The notes under the pieces are model-generated. The model worked only from the letters and a program-made list of their open reading frames with translations. It did not search any database and had not been told where the DNA came from. Shown here piece after piece: positions 8,213 through 16,128 of a stretch of 64,000 nt of DNA (the stretch's first letter is position 1; every line of letters starts with the position of its first letter). The position numbers and the translations under genes are program-made. The DNA is from Streptomyces sp. 2131.1 (GTDB lineage Bacteria > Actinomycetota > Actinomycetes > Streptomycetales > Streptomycetaceae), in contig NZ_FNSY01000001.1 in the NCBI RefSeq assembly GCF_900105515.1, positions 1,488,001 through 1,552,000 on the forward strand, written 5' to 3'.

Positions 8213-9850
8213 ATGGACCCGAAAACCTCAGCGCACATCGACGGCTTCGCCGGGGAGCACCTGCCCCCCGTGGACCAGTGGCCGGATCTGCTCTTCGACC
8301 TGCCCGAGCTCCAGTACCCGGACCGGCTCAACTGCGCCGCCGAGCTGCTGGACCGCACGGCCGACCGCCTCGGCCCCGGCCGCCCCGCCTTCCGCACGCC
8401 CGACGGCGGGGTGCTGAGCTACGGGGAGCTGCGGGATCTCGTCGACCGGATCGCCCACGTCCTCACCTCGGACCTGGGGGTCGTGCCCGGCAACCGCGTC
8501 CTGCTGCGCGGCCCCACCACGCCCACGCTGGCCGCCTGCTGGCTCGCGGTGCTGAAGGCGGGGGCGGTCGCCGTCACCGTGCTGGCGCAGCAGCGGGCCT
8601 CCGAGCTGGCGACGATCTGCTCGATCGCGCGGGTGAGCCACGCCCTGTGCGACGCACGCTCGGTGGACGACCTGGCGGCGGCGCGGGTGCCGGGGCTGGG
8701 GATCACGGCATACGGGGGTGAGGCGCCGGACGACCTGCTGCGGCTGGCCGGCTCCCGGCCGGGCCCCTACCGGGCGGTGGACACGGCGTCGGACGACGTG
8801 GCGCTGATCGCTTTCACCTCGGGCACCACCGGCCGGCCCAAGGGCTGCATGCACCTGCACCGCGATGTACTGGCCATCGCCGACACCTTCTCGCGGCACG
8901 TGCTGCGGCCGGTACCCGACGACGTGTTCGCGGGCAGCCCGCCGCTGGGCTTCACCTTCGGGCTCGGCGGTCTGGTGGTGTTCCCGCTGCGGGTGGGCGC
9001 GTCAGCGCTGCTGCTGGAGCAGGCGGGGCCGAAACAGTTGCTGCCCGCCCTGGCGGAGCACCGCGTCTCCGTGCTGTTCACCGCGCCGACCGCGTACCGG
9101 GTGATGCTCGACCAGCTCGACGGGCACGACCTGTCGGCGCTGCGGCGCTGTGTCTCGGCGGGCGAGAACCTGCCGGAGGCGACCTGGCACGCCTGGCACG
9201 AGCGGACCGGGCTGCGGATCATCAACGGCATCGGCGCCACCGAGCTGCTGCACATCTTCGTCTCGGCCGCCGACGACGCGATCCGCCCCGGCACCACCGG
9301 GGTTCCGGTCCCCGGCTGGCAGGCGCGGGTGGTGGACGCCGGCGGTGCGCCGGTGCCGGACGGCGAGCCGGGGCTGCTCGCCGTGCGCGGCCCGGTCGGC
9401 TGCCGCTACCTCGCCGACGAGCGGCAGCGGGACTACGTACGGCACGGCTGGAACATCACCGGCGACACCTATGTGCGCGACGCGGACGGCTACTTCCGGT
9501 ACGTGGCCCGCGCCGACGACATGATCATCTCCTCCGGGTACAACATCGCGGGTCCCGAGGTGGAGGAGGCCCTGCTGCGCCATCCCGACGTGGCGGAGAC
9601 GGCGGTGGTGGGGCAGACGGACGAGCTGCGCGGCCGGATCGTGGCGGCGTACGTGGTGGTGCGAGAGGGCTCCGCACTGTCGGAGGACGAGCTGCGGACG
9701 TTCATGCGGGCGGAGCTGGCCCCCCACAAATGCCCCCGCCGCTTCACGTTCCTGCCCGCGCTCCCCCGGACCGCCACGGGAAAACTGCAACGGTTCCGGC
9801 TCCGCGCGGAGGAACCCGGTGCGGCCGGGCCCGCGCCGGGCCGAGAATGA
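8213..9850 (+). CDS. Benzoate-CoA ligase family protein (probable 2-aminobenzoate-CoA ligase)
   Basis: A 545-residue ANL-superfamily acyl-CoA synthetase that activates an aromatic acid with ATP and CoA. The phosphate loop TSGTTGRPKG is near residue 202, the motif INGIGATELLHIF near 340 is typical of benzoate-CoA ligases, the hinge region follows YNIAGPEVEE near 444, and the C-terminal catalytic lysine is in RTATGKLQRF near 521. The ATG at 8213 follows a purine-rich AAGGGGG stretch. The adjacent fused monooxygenase/reductase, RidA and crotonase make 2-aminobenzoate the favoured substrate; benzoate or salicylate remain possible. The regulator gene starts five bases after its stop. Confidence 0.9.
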   Translation: MDPKTSAHIDGFAGEHLPPVDQWPDLLFDLPELQYPDRLNCAAELLDRTADRLGPGRPAFRTPDGGVLSYGELRDLVDRIAHVLTSDLGVVPGNRVLLRGPTTPTLAACWLAVLKAGAVAVTVLAQQRASELATICSIARVSHALCDARSVDDLAAARVPGLGITAYGGEAPDDLLRLAGSRPGPYRAVDTASDDVALIAFTSGTTGRPKGCMHLHRDVLAIADTFSRHVLRPVPDDVFAGSPPLGFTFGLGGLVVFPLRVGASALLLEQAGPKQLLPALAEHRVSVLFTAPTAYRVMLDQLDGHDLSALRRCVSAGENLPEATWHAWHERTGLRIINGIGATELLHIFVSAADDAIRPGTTGVPVPGWQARVVDAGGAPVPDGEPGLLAVRGPVGCRYLADERQRDYVRHGWNITGDTYVRDADGYFRYVARADDMIISSGYNIAGPEVEEALLRHPDVAETAVVGQTDELRGRIVAAYVVVREGSALSEDELRTFMRAELAPHKCPRRFTFLPALPRTATGKLQRFRLRAEEPGAAGPAPGRE

Positions 9851-9854
9851 TCAC

Positions 9855-10670
9855 ATGGTCGAACCGTGCACCCCCCGCTCACTGATCGTCACCCTGTACG
9901 GGGCGTACGGCCGCATCCCCGGCGACGGGCCGATGCCGGTGGCCGGTCTGGTCCGGCTGCTCGGCGCCGTCGGCGTGGACGCGCCCGCCGTACGCTCGTC
10001 CGTCTCCCGGCTGAAGCGGCGCGGGCTGCTCGTCGCCGCGCGCACGGCGGACGGGGCGGCCGGGTACGCGCTGTCGGCGGACGCCCGCCAGCTCCTGGAC
10101 GACGGCGACCGCCGCATCTACCGGCACCCGGACCCGGCGGCGGCCGACGGCTGGGTGCTCGCGGTGTTCTCCGTGCCCGAGGCCGAACGCCACAAGCGCC
10201 ACCTGCTGCGCTCACGCCTGTCCCGGCTGGGGTTCGGCACGGCCGCCCCCGGCGTGTGGATCGCCCCGGCGTGGCTGTACGACGAGACCCGGCACACCCT
10301 GGACCGGCTGGAACTCGCCCCGTACGTCGACCTGTTCCGCGGCGACCACCTCGGCTTCGCTCCGACCCGGGAGGCCGTGGCCCGCTGGTGGGACCTGGAC
10401 GCGGTGGCCCGGCTCCACCACGACTTCCTGGAACGCCACGAACCGGTGCTCAGGACCTGGGAGGCACGCGGCGACGGCCCGGCGGACCCGGAGGCGGCCT
10501 ACCGGGACTACCTGACGGCCCTGGACTCCTGGCGCCGCGTTCCGTACGCCGACCCGGGGCTGCCCCGGGAACTGCTGCCCGAGGACTGGCCGGGCGCCAG
10601 GTCGGCCGAGGTGTTCCGGGCACTGCACGAGCGGTTGCGGGACGCGGGGGCGGAGTTCGTGCGGGCGTGA
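9855..10670 (+). CDS. PaaX family transcriptional repressor
   Basis: A 271-residue PaaX-type regulator. An N-terminal winged helix (residues 10-80, with LIVTLYGAYGRIP and VRSSVSRLKRRGLL) is followed by the PaaX core seen in VLAVFSVPEAERHKRHLLRSRLSRLGFG and GVWIAPA. PaaX proteins repress aromatic-acid catabolic operons and release DNA when they bind the aryl-CoA intermediate. The gene starts five bases after the CoA ligase stop, so ligase and sensor of the CoA product are in one operon. The shared palindrome in both cluster promoters is the natural candidate operator. Convergent with the monooxygenase gene, leaving only 17 bp between the stops. Confidence 0.9.
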   Translation: MVEPCTPRSLIVTLYGAYGRIPGDGPMPVAGLVRLLGAVGVDAPAVRSSVSRLKRRGLLVAARTADGAAGYALSADARQLLDDGDRRIYRHPDPAAADGWVLAVFSVPEAERHKRHLLRSRLSRLGFGTAAPGVWIAPAWLYDETRHTLDRLELAPYVDLFRGDHLGFAPTREAVARWWDLDAVARLHHDFLERHEPVLRTWEARGDGPADPEAAYRDYLTALDSWRRVPYADPGLPRELLPEDWPGARSAEVFRALHERLRDAGAEFVRA

Positions 10671-10687
10671 TCACGCGTGCCTGCCGG

Positions 10688-13033
10688 TCACCCCAGACCG
10701 AGGCGCGGTTTGGGCGCGTCCGTGCGGCCCGTCGGCGGGGTGCGGCTGCCGGCGCGGTACGGGAGGGGCCAGGGGGCGCCCGGGCCGGTGTAGCCCTGTT
10801 CGGCCGCCGCGTGGAGCGTCCAGTGCGGGTCGTACAGGTGGGGGCGGGCCAGGGCGCAGAGGTCGGCGCGGCCGGCGAGGAGGAGGGAGTTGACGTCGTC
10901 CCAGGAGGAGATCGCGCCCACCGCGATCACGGGCACGCACAGGGTGTTGCGTATGCGGTCGGCGTACGGCGTCTGGTAGGAGCGCCCGTACTCGGGCCGC
11001 TCGCCGGGGACGACCTGGCCGGTGGAGACGTCGATGGCGTCGGCCCCGTGCGCGACGAACGCGCGGGCGATCTCGACGGCGTCCTCGGCGGTGGTGCCGC
11101 CCTCCGCCCAGTCGGTGGCGGAGATCCGGACGGTCATCGGCCGGTCGTCGGGCCACAGCGCGCGGAGCGTGTCGAAGACCTCCAGCGGGAAGCGGAGCCG
11201 GTGGGCCAGGGGCCCGCCGTACGCGTCGGTGCGGTGGTTGGTGAGCGGGGAGAGGAAGCCGGAGAGCAGGTAGCCGTGGGCGCAGTGCAGTTCGAGGAGG
11301 TCGAAGCCGCAGGTGTCGGCGCGCCGGGCGGCGGCCGCGAACTGCTCGCGGACCTCGTCGAGCCCGGCCCGGTCCAGGGCGTGCGGGACCTGGTTGACGC
11401 CGGGGGCGTACGGAAGGGGGGAGGCGGCGGTCACCGGCCAGTTGCCGTCGTCGAGGGGCTGGTCGATGCCCTCCCACATGAGCTTGGTGGAGCCCTTGCG
11501 GCCGGAATGGCCGAGCTGGACGCCGATGGCGGTGCCGGGGGACGCGCTGTGCACGAAGTCGGTGACCCGGGTCCAGGCGGCGGCCTGTTCGTCGGTGTAG
11601 AGGCCGGTGCAGCCGGGGGTGATGCGGCCCTCGGGGCTGACACAGACCATCTCCGTCATGACGAGCCCCGCCCCGCCGAGCGCCCGTGCGCCGAGGTGGA
11701 CGAGGTGGAAGTCGCCGGGGACGCCGTCGGCGGCCGAGTACATGTCCATCGGTGAGACGACGACGCGGTTGCGCAGCTCCAGACCGCGCAGCCGCAGCGG
11801 AGTGAACATCGGCGGGGTGGCCGGTGGGCAGCCGAACTCCTCCTCCACCCCGGACGTGAACGCCGGGTCGCGCAGCCGGAGGTTGTCGTGGGTGACGCGG
11901 CGGCTGCGGGTGAGCAGGTTGAACGCGAACTGCCGTGGCGGCTGGTCCACGTAGGTGGACAGCTCCTCGAACCAGCGCAGGCTGGCCGCCGCCGCGCGCT
12001 GCGTCGACTCGACGACGGGCCGGCGCTCGCTCTCGTACGCGGCGAGCGCGGCCGGCAGCGTGGGCTGCTCCTCGATGCAGGCGGCGAGCGCGAGGGCATC
12101 CTCGACGGCGAGCTTGGTGCCGGAGCCGATGGAGAAGTGCGCGGTGTGCGCGGCGTCGCCGATGAGGACCGTACCGCCGTGCGACCAGCGCTCGTTGACG
12201 ACTGTGCGGAAGGTGAGCCAGGCGGAGTTGTTGGAGCGCAGGGGGCGGTGGCCGAGGGCGTTCGCGAAGATCTTGGCGCACTGGCGGACGGATTCCGCCG
12301 GGTCGGGTACGTCGAAGCCGGCCGCGCGCCAGACCTCCTCGCGCATCTCCACGATCACGGTGGAGGCGCCGGAATCATGCAGCGGCCCGAAGGGCCCCGT
12401 TGTGGGGCGGTGGTCGGGCGACGGGCGGGCGAACGGATAGGCGTGCAGCTGCATCACGCCGTACGCGGTCTCCGCGATCTCGAAGCGGAAGGCGTCCAGG
12501 GCGAAGTCGGCGGCGAGCCAGATGTAGCGGCAGCGGTGTCCGGTGACGCGGGGGCGGAAGTGCTCGGCGTGGGCCTCACGGGTAGTGCTGTGCACGCCGT
12601 CGGCGGCGATCACCAGGTCGTGCGTGGCGGCGAGTTCGGCGGCGGACGGGGCCCGGGTGCGGAAGCGGAGGTCGACGCCGAGCCCGGCGCAGCGTTCGTG
12701 CAGGATCTCCAGGAGCCGGCGGCGGCCGAGGGCGGCGAAGCCGTGGCCGCCCGAGGTCTGGGTGTGGCCCCGGTGCACGATGTCGATGCCGTCCCAGCGG
12801 ACGAACTCCCGCTGGAGGGCCCTGTGGACGACGGGGTCGGCTTGTTCGATGCCGCCGAGGGTCTCGTCGGAGAGGACGACGCCGAAGCCGAAGGTGTCAT
12901 CGGGAGCGTTGCGCTCCCAGAGGGTGATCTCGCGGTCCGGGCCGAGGCGCTTGAGCAGAGCCGCCGCGTAGAGCCCGCCGGGGCCGCCGCCGATGACCGC
13001 GATCCGGTGCGGGCCGGCGCCCGGGGCGGTCAC
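10688..13033 (-). CDS. Fused flavin monooxygenase / old yellow enzyme (2-aminobenzoyl-CoA monooxygenase/reductase type)
   Basis: A 781-residue two-domain flavoenzyme. Residues 1-390 form a class A flavin monooxygenase: the dinucleotide fold IGGGPGGLYAAALLKRLG near 11 and the GD motif GDAAHTAHFSIGSGTK near 290. Residues 405-781 form an old-yellow-enzyme (FMN) domain: FTPLRLRGLELRNRVVVSPM, the ligand motif ELHCAHGYLLSGFLSP and a C-terminal barrel. This domain order matches the bifunctional 2-aminobenzoyl-CoA monooxygenase/reductase, which hydroxylates and then reduces the ring; databases also use the name salicylyl-CoA 5-hydroxylase/oxidoreductase. The GTG start overlaps the crotonase stop (GTGA). 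Confidence 0.88.
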   Translation of the reverse strand: MTAPGAGPHRIAVIGGGPGGLYAAALLKRLGPDREITLWERNAPDDTFGFGVVLSDETLGGIEQADPVVHRALQREFVRWDGIDIVHRGHTQTSGGHGFAALGRRRLLEILHERCAGLGVDLRFRTRAPSAAELAATHDLVIAADGVHSTTREAHAEHFRPRVTGHRCRYIWLAADFALDAFRFEIAETAYGVMQLHAYPFARPSPDHRPTTGPFGPLHDSGASTVIVEMREEVWRAAGFDVPDPAESVRQCAKIFANALGHRPLRSNNSAWLTFRTVVNERWSHGGTVLIGDAAHTAHFSIGSGTKLAVEDALALAACIEEQPTLPAALAAYESERRPVVESTQRAAAASLRWFEELSTYVDQPPRQFAFNLLTRSRRVTHDNLRLRDPAFTSGVEEEFGCPPATPPMFTPLRLRGLELRNRVVVSPMDMYSAADGVPGDFHLVHLGARALGGAGLVMTEMVCVSPEGRITPGCTGLYTDEQAAAWTRVTDFVHSASPGTAIGVQLGHSGRKGSTKLMWEGIDQPLDDGNWPVTAASPLPYAPGVNQVPHALDRAGLDEVREQFAAAARRADTCGFDLLELHCAHGYLLSGFLSPLTNHRTDAYGGPLAHRLRFPLEVFDTLRALWPDDRPMTVRISATDWAEGGTTAEDAVEIARAFVAHGADAIDVSTGQVVPGERPEYGRSYQTPYADRIRNTLCVPVIAVGAISSWDDVNSLLLAGRADLCALARPHLYDPHWTLHAAAEQGYTGPGAPWPLPYRAGSRTPPTGRTDAPKPRLGLG

Positions 13034-13857
13034 TTGCCCCGCCAGGCGGGCGGCCGCTTCTCGCTGAACGCGGCGTGGAACTCGGCGTAGTCCTCGCCGT
13101 GCATCAGGAGGGCCTGGGTCGCGGCGTCCATCTCGACGGCGGCGGCCAGCGGCATGTCCAGCTCGGCGGTGAGCAGCGCCTTGGTCTGGGCGAGGGCGAG
13201 CGCGGGCCCGTCCGCGAGGCGGCGGGCGAGCGCGGCGGCGGCCTTGTCGGCGTCGCCCTCGTCGGTGAGCTCGCTGATCAGGCCGATCCGTTCGGCCTCG
13301 GGGGCGCGGACGGGTTCGCCGAGCATCAGGAGCCGGGTGGCGTGGCCGAGGCCGACGACCCGGGGCAGCAGGTAGGCCGCGCCCATGTCCCCGCCGGAGA
13401 GCCCGACCCGGGTGAAGAGGAAGGCGAACCGGGCGGTGGGGTCGGCGACGCGGAAGTCGGCGGCGAGCGCGAGGACGGCGCCGGCCCCGGCGGCGACCCC
13501 GTGGACGGCGGCGACGACGGGGAACGGGCACTCGCGGACCGCGCGGACGACCTGGCCCGTCATCCGGTTGAAGTCCAGGAGCTGCGCGGTGTCCATCGAA
13601 AGGGTGGCGCCGATGATCTCGTCCACGTCGCCGCCGGAGCAGAAGCCGCGCCCCTCGCCGGCCAGCACCAGGGCCCGCACGGCGCGCTCGCGGGCCAGCT
13701 CGGCGAGGAGGTCGCGGAGGTCGGCGTAGGCGCCGAAGGTGAGGGCGTTGAGCTTCTCGGGCCGGGCGAGGGTGACGGTGGCGACGCCGTCCTCGACGGT
13801 GACCCGCAGGTGGCGCCAGTGCTGCGTACGCGGTACGGAGCCGGTGAACGGGCTCAT
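13030..13857 (-). CDS. Enoyl-CoA hydratase/crotonase family protein, atypical active site
   Basis: A 275-residue crotonase-fold protein acting on a CoA ester. The fold is clear: LARPEKLNALTFGAY near residue 30, the oxyanion-hole loop GEGRGFCSGGDVDEI near 67, and the second glycine-rich turn HGVAAGAGAVLALAADF near 115. Both catalytic glutamates of classical enoyl-CoA hydratases appear to be missing: the first position reads A-G-A-V instead of G-C-E-L, and the second region reads LFTRVGLSGGDMG. A ring-opening hydrolase, isomerase or other crotonase reaction is therefore as likely as hydration. It heads the minus-strand unit with the fused monooxygenase. Confidence 0.85.
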   Translation of the reverse strand: MSPFTGSVPRTQHWRHLRVTVEDGVATVTLARPEKLNALTFGAYADLRDLLAELARERAVRALVLAGEGRGFCSGGDVDEIIGATLSMDTAQLLDFNRMTGQVVRAVRECPFPVVAAVHGVAAGAGAVLALAADFRVADPTARFAFLFTRVGLSGGDMGAAYLLPRVVGLGHATRLLMLGEPVRAPEAERIGLISELTDEGDADKAAAALARRLADGPALALAQTKALLTAELDMPLAAAVEMDAATQALLMHGEDYAEFHAAFSEKRPPAWRGK

Positions 13858-13900
13858 GGCGGGGTATCCCCTTCAGCCGTCGCTGCTGCCTGCCCTCGAA

Positions 13901-13928
13901 CTTATCACCGTTGCGTGACTGCCGTCAC
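13901..13928 (-). promoter_or_regulatory. Crotonase-operon promoter with palindromic operator (likely PaaX-type)
   Basis: The inverted repeat GTGACTGCCGTCAC (13915-13928) differs by one central base from the operator at 8148-8159 across the shared core. On the minus strand TGACGG (13927-13922) is followed after 15 bp by GATAAG (13906-13901), the same layout as the dehydrogenase promoter. It lies 59 bp upstream of the crotonase start. Confidence 0.65.
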
Positions 13929-13998
13929 GAGTACGCGATAGAGCGGGGCGGGTGCGGCTTCAGTGACGAAGGTCCCCTTCGTACCGGGCGGCAGACTC

Positions 13999-14026
13999 TT
14001 GTCCGCGTCGCCCGGCTTCGTAAGGT
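13999..14026 (+). promoter_or_regulatory. Candidate promoter for the RsbW-like ATPase gene
   Basis: TTGTCC (13999-14004) and TAAGGT (14021-14026) are separated by 16 bp, a fair match to an HrdB-type promoter. Transcription would begin about 70 bp upstream of the 14100 start. Confidence 0.4.
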
Positions 14027-14099
14027 GGGGGGAAGAAGTCTTGAGCGCGGAACCGTCTGAGCCCAGGACCCCCGTGCTCGCCCCCCGAACGGAAACCTT

Positions 14100-14519
14100 G
14101 TGCCCCCCGACGGACCGCCACCCCCTTCCTGGCGCATCACCCTGCCGCACTCCACGGCCGCCGTGCCGATCGCCCGCGCGCTGATCCGCTCGGTGCTGAC
14201 GGACATCGACGCCCCGGCGGACAGCGACACCGCCGAGCTGCTGACCGCCGAGCTGGTCGCCAACGCCGTGGAGCACACCCCGGGCGACGACCCCATAGAG
14301 CTGGTGGTCGAGCTGCTCCCGGCCGGCTGCCAGGTTGAGGTCCACGACGGCGACCCGGCCCCGCCCGGCGACCTGTCCCGCCCGGAGCCGGAGGACGTAC
14401 CGGACCCGTGGCAGGAGCACGGCCGGGGGCTGCTGCTGATCCGCACCCTGAGTTCGTCCTGCGGCCACCGCCCGACGGAGCGCGGCAAGGCGGTCTGGTT
14501 CCGGCTGCCGCCCGTATAG
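14100..14519 (+). CDS. RsbW-like ATP-binding protein (putative anti-sigma kinase family)
   Basis: A 139-residue GHKL ATPase domain protein of the type very common in Streptomyces. The N-box is ELVANAVEHTPGDDP near residue 52, the G1 region is VEVHDGDPAPP near 84, and the G2/G3 loop is HGRGLLLIRTL near 110. The family relates to anti-sigma kinases such as RsbW and SpoIIAB, but no anti-anti-sigma or sigma gene is adjacent, so the partner is unknown. GTG 14100 is the best start, with only a weak GGAAA upstream. The stop lies three bases from the convergent permease stop. Confidence 0.82.
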   Translation: MPPDGPPPPSWRITLPHSTAAVPIARALIRSVLTDIDAPADSDTAELLTAELVANAVEHTPGDDPIELVVELLPAGCQVEVHDGDPAPPGDLSRPEPEDVPDPWQEHGRGLLLIRTLSSSCGHRPTERGKAVWFRLPPV

Positions 14520-14522
14520 GCC

Positions 14523-15941
14523 CTACCCCTGGGCCAGCCGGGAGCGGCGGTGACCGTAGACCGCGTACACGAGCGCCCCGACCGCGAGGAACACCGCGAA
14601 CTGCACCCAGGTCGTCCAGCCGGTGCCGTACATCAGGTAGACGCAGAAGCCGATGCCGACGATCGGGCTGAGCGGGTGGAGGGGCACCCGGAAGGAACCG
14701 CGGACCTCGGGGTTGCGGCGGCGCAGCACGAGGACGGCGGCGTTGACGGCGACCATGGTGGCGAGGGTGCCGATGGTGGTCAGGTTCACCACCATGCCGA
14801 GCGAGGAGAAGGCCGCCGGGACCGCGAAGACGACGGCGACGATCCAGGTGTTGGCGACCGGGGTCGCGGTGCGCGGCGAGACCCGCTCGAAGACCCGCGG
14901 GACGAGGCCGTCGCGGGACATGGACATCAGGATGCGGGTCTGCCCGTACATCACCGCGAGGACGACCGAGGCGATGGCGACGACCGCGCCGAAGGCGATG
15001 ATCCCGCCGCCCACGGAGGAACCGGTGACCTGGTCGACGATGAGCGAGAGCGCGGCGGGCTTGTCGGAGACGGCGTCCGGGCCGAGCGCGCCGATCGCGG
15101 CGAGGGCGACCGCGCAGTAGAGCAGGGTGACCAGGCCGATGCAGATCATGATCGCGAGCGGGATGTCGCGCCGCGGGTTCTTGACCTCCTCCCCGGCGGT
15201 GGTGATCGCGTCGAAGCCGATGTACGAGAAGAACGCCAGGGACGCGCCGGCCGTGACGCCGCCCGCGCCGTGGGTGGCGAACGGGGCGAGGTTGCCGCGC
15301 TCGAACGCGGTGAACGCGATGACGCAGAACAGGGCGAGGACGACGAGCTTGAGGACGGCCATCGCGGCGGTGGCCGTCGCGCTCTCCCGTACCCCGCGCA
15401 CGAGCAGTGTCGCGGCCATCATGACCACGATCACGGCCGGCAGGTTGATCACACCGCCGTCGGCGGGTCCGGCGGAGAGCGCGGCGGGCAGCTGGTGCCC
15501 GAAGAGGCTGTCGAGGAGTTCGTTGACGTACTGGCTCCAGCCCACCGCGACGGCGGAGACCGAGACGCCGTACTCCAGGAGCAGGCACCAGCCGACGAGG
15601 AAGGCGAGGCGTTCGCCGAGCGTGGCGTAGGCGAAGGAGTACGAGCTGCCGGAAACGGGGATGGCGCTGCCCAGTTCGGCGAACGAGAACGCCGTGAAGA
15701 CGCAGGTGACGGCCGCGAGGACGAAGGAGACCACGACGGCGGGACCGGCCTCGGCCACGCTGTCGGACAGGCCCACGAAGATGCCTGTCCCGACGACGGC
15801 GCCGACCCCGAAGCACACCAGCTGGAACAGGCCCATGGAGCGCTTGAGGCCGTGGCCCTCCAGGTCGGCGCCCGACTCGGCGATCAGCCGGTGCGGGTCC
15901 TTGACGCGGTGCGGGGGGCCGGGGAGGCGTAGGGGGCTCAC
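14523..15941 (-). CDS. APC-family amino-acid permease
   Basis: A 472-residue integral membrane transporter with about twelve hydrophobic helices. The first helix carries the substrate-binding motif FGVGAVVGTGIFVGLSD (about 38-54), the hallmark of the APC superfamily; the sequence resembles cationic amino-acid transporters (YfnA/CAT type). Residue 25-35 HGLKRSMGLFQL fits the usual N-terminus. The substrate is not certain. It lies just downstream of the arginine deiminase and ornithine carbamoyltransferase genes, so arginine or ornithine is a reasonable guess, but a terminator separates it from them. The start is GTG at 15941; no perfect ribosome site is seen. Confidence 0.88.
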   Translation of the reverse strand: MSPLRLPGPPHRVKDPHRLIAESGADLEGHGLKRSMGLFQLVCFGVGAVVGTGIFVGLSDSVAEAGPAVVVSFVLAAVTCVFTAFSFAELGSAIPVSGSSYSFAYATLGERLAFLVGWCLLLEYGVSVSAVAVGWSQYVNELLDSLFGHQLPAALSAGPADGGVINLPAVIVVMMAATLLVRGVRESATATAAMAVLKLVVLALFCVIAFTAFERGNLAPFATHGAGGVTAGASLAFFSYIGFDAITTAGEEVKNPRRDIPLAIMICIGLVTLLYCAVALAAIGALGPDAVSDKPAALSLIVDQVTGSSVGGGIIAFGAVVAIASVVLAVMYGQTRILMSMSRDGLVPRVFERVSPRTATPVANTWIVAVVFAVPAAFSSLGMVVNLTTIGTLATMVAVNAAVLVLRRRNPEVRGSFRVPLHPLSPIVGIGFCVYLMYGTGWTTWVQFAVFLAVGALVYAVYGHRRSRLAQG

Positions 15942-16021
15942 GGCGGTGTCTCATCTCTGGCGGTACGCGTGGGGGGCGGTGCGGTTCAGGCCGTGGGGGG
16001 GGCCGTCGTACGCACGAAAAG

Positions 16022-16049
16022 GGGGTTCGAGCGTGCGAGCTCGAACCCC
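16022..16049 (-). terminator. Intrinsic terminator of the arginine-catabolic genes
   Basis: A perfect 11-bp stem (16022-16032 with 16039-16049), six-base loop, followed on the minus strand by C then TTTT. It lies 80 bp after the ornithine carbamoyltransferase stop. The arms resemble a tRNA T-arm sequence but no tRNA surrounds them. Confidence 0.85.
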
Positions 16050-16128
16050 ACCAATCGAAACCATCATAGACACCTGTCCGCATATTCACCCAATTGGGTG
16101 CATGAACATGCGGGGCCGCTCGCCCGGG

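Noticed and set aside
5366..13857. Secondary-metabolite gene cluster built around the monooxygenases
   Set aside because: No PKS, NRPS, terpene or RiPP core genes. The genes fit signalling and aromatic catabolism instead.
16022..16049. Sequence resembling a tRNA T-arm (GGTTCGAGC type)
   Set aside because: No acceptor stem, D-arm or anticodon arm around it. It is a simple perfect hairpin followed by T residues and fits a terminator.
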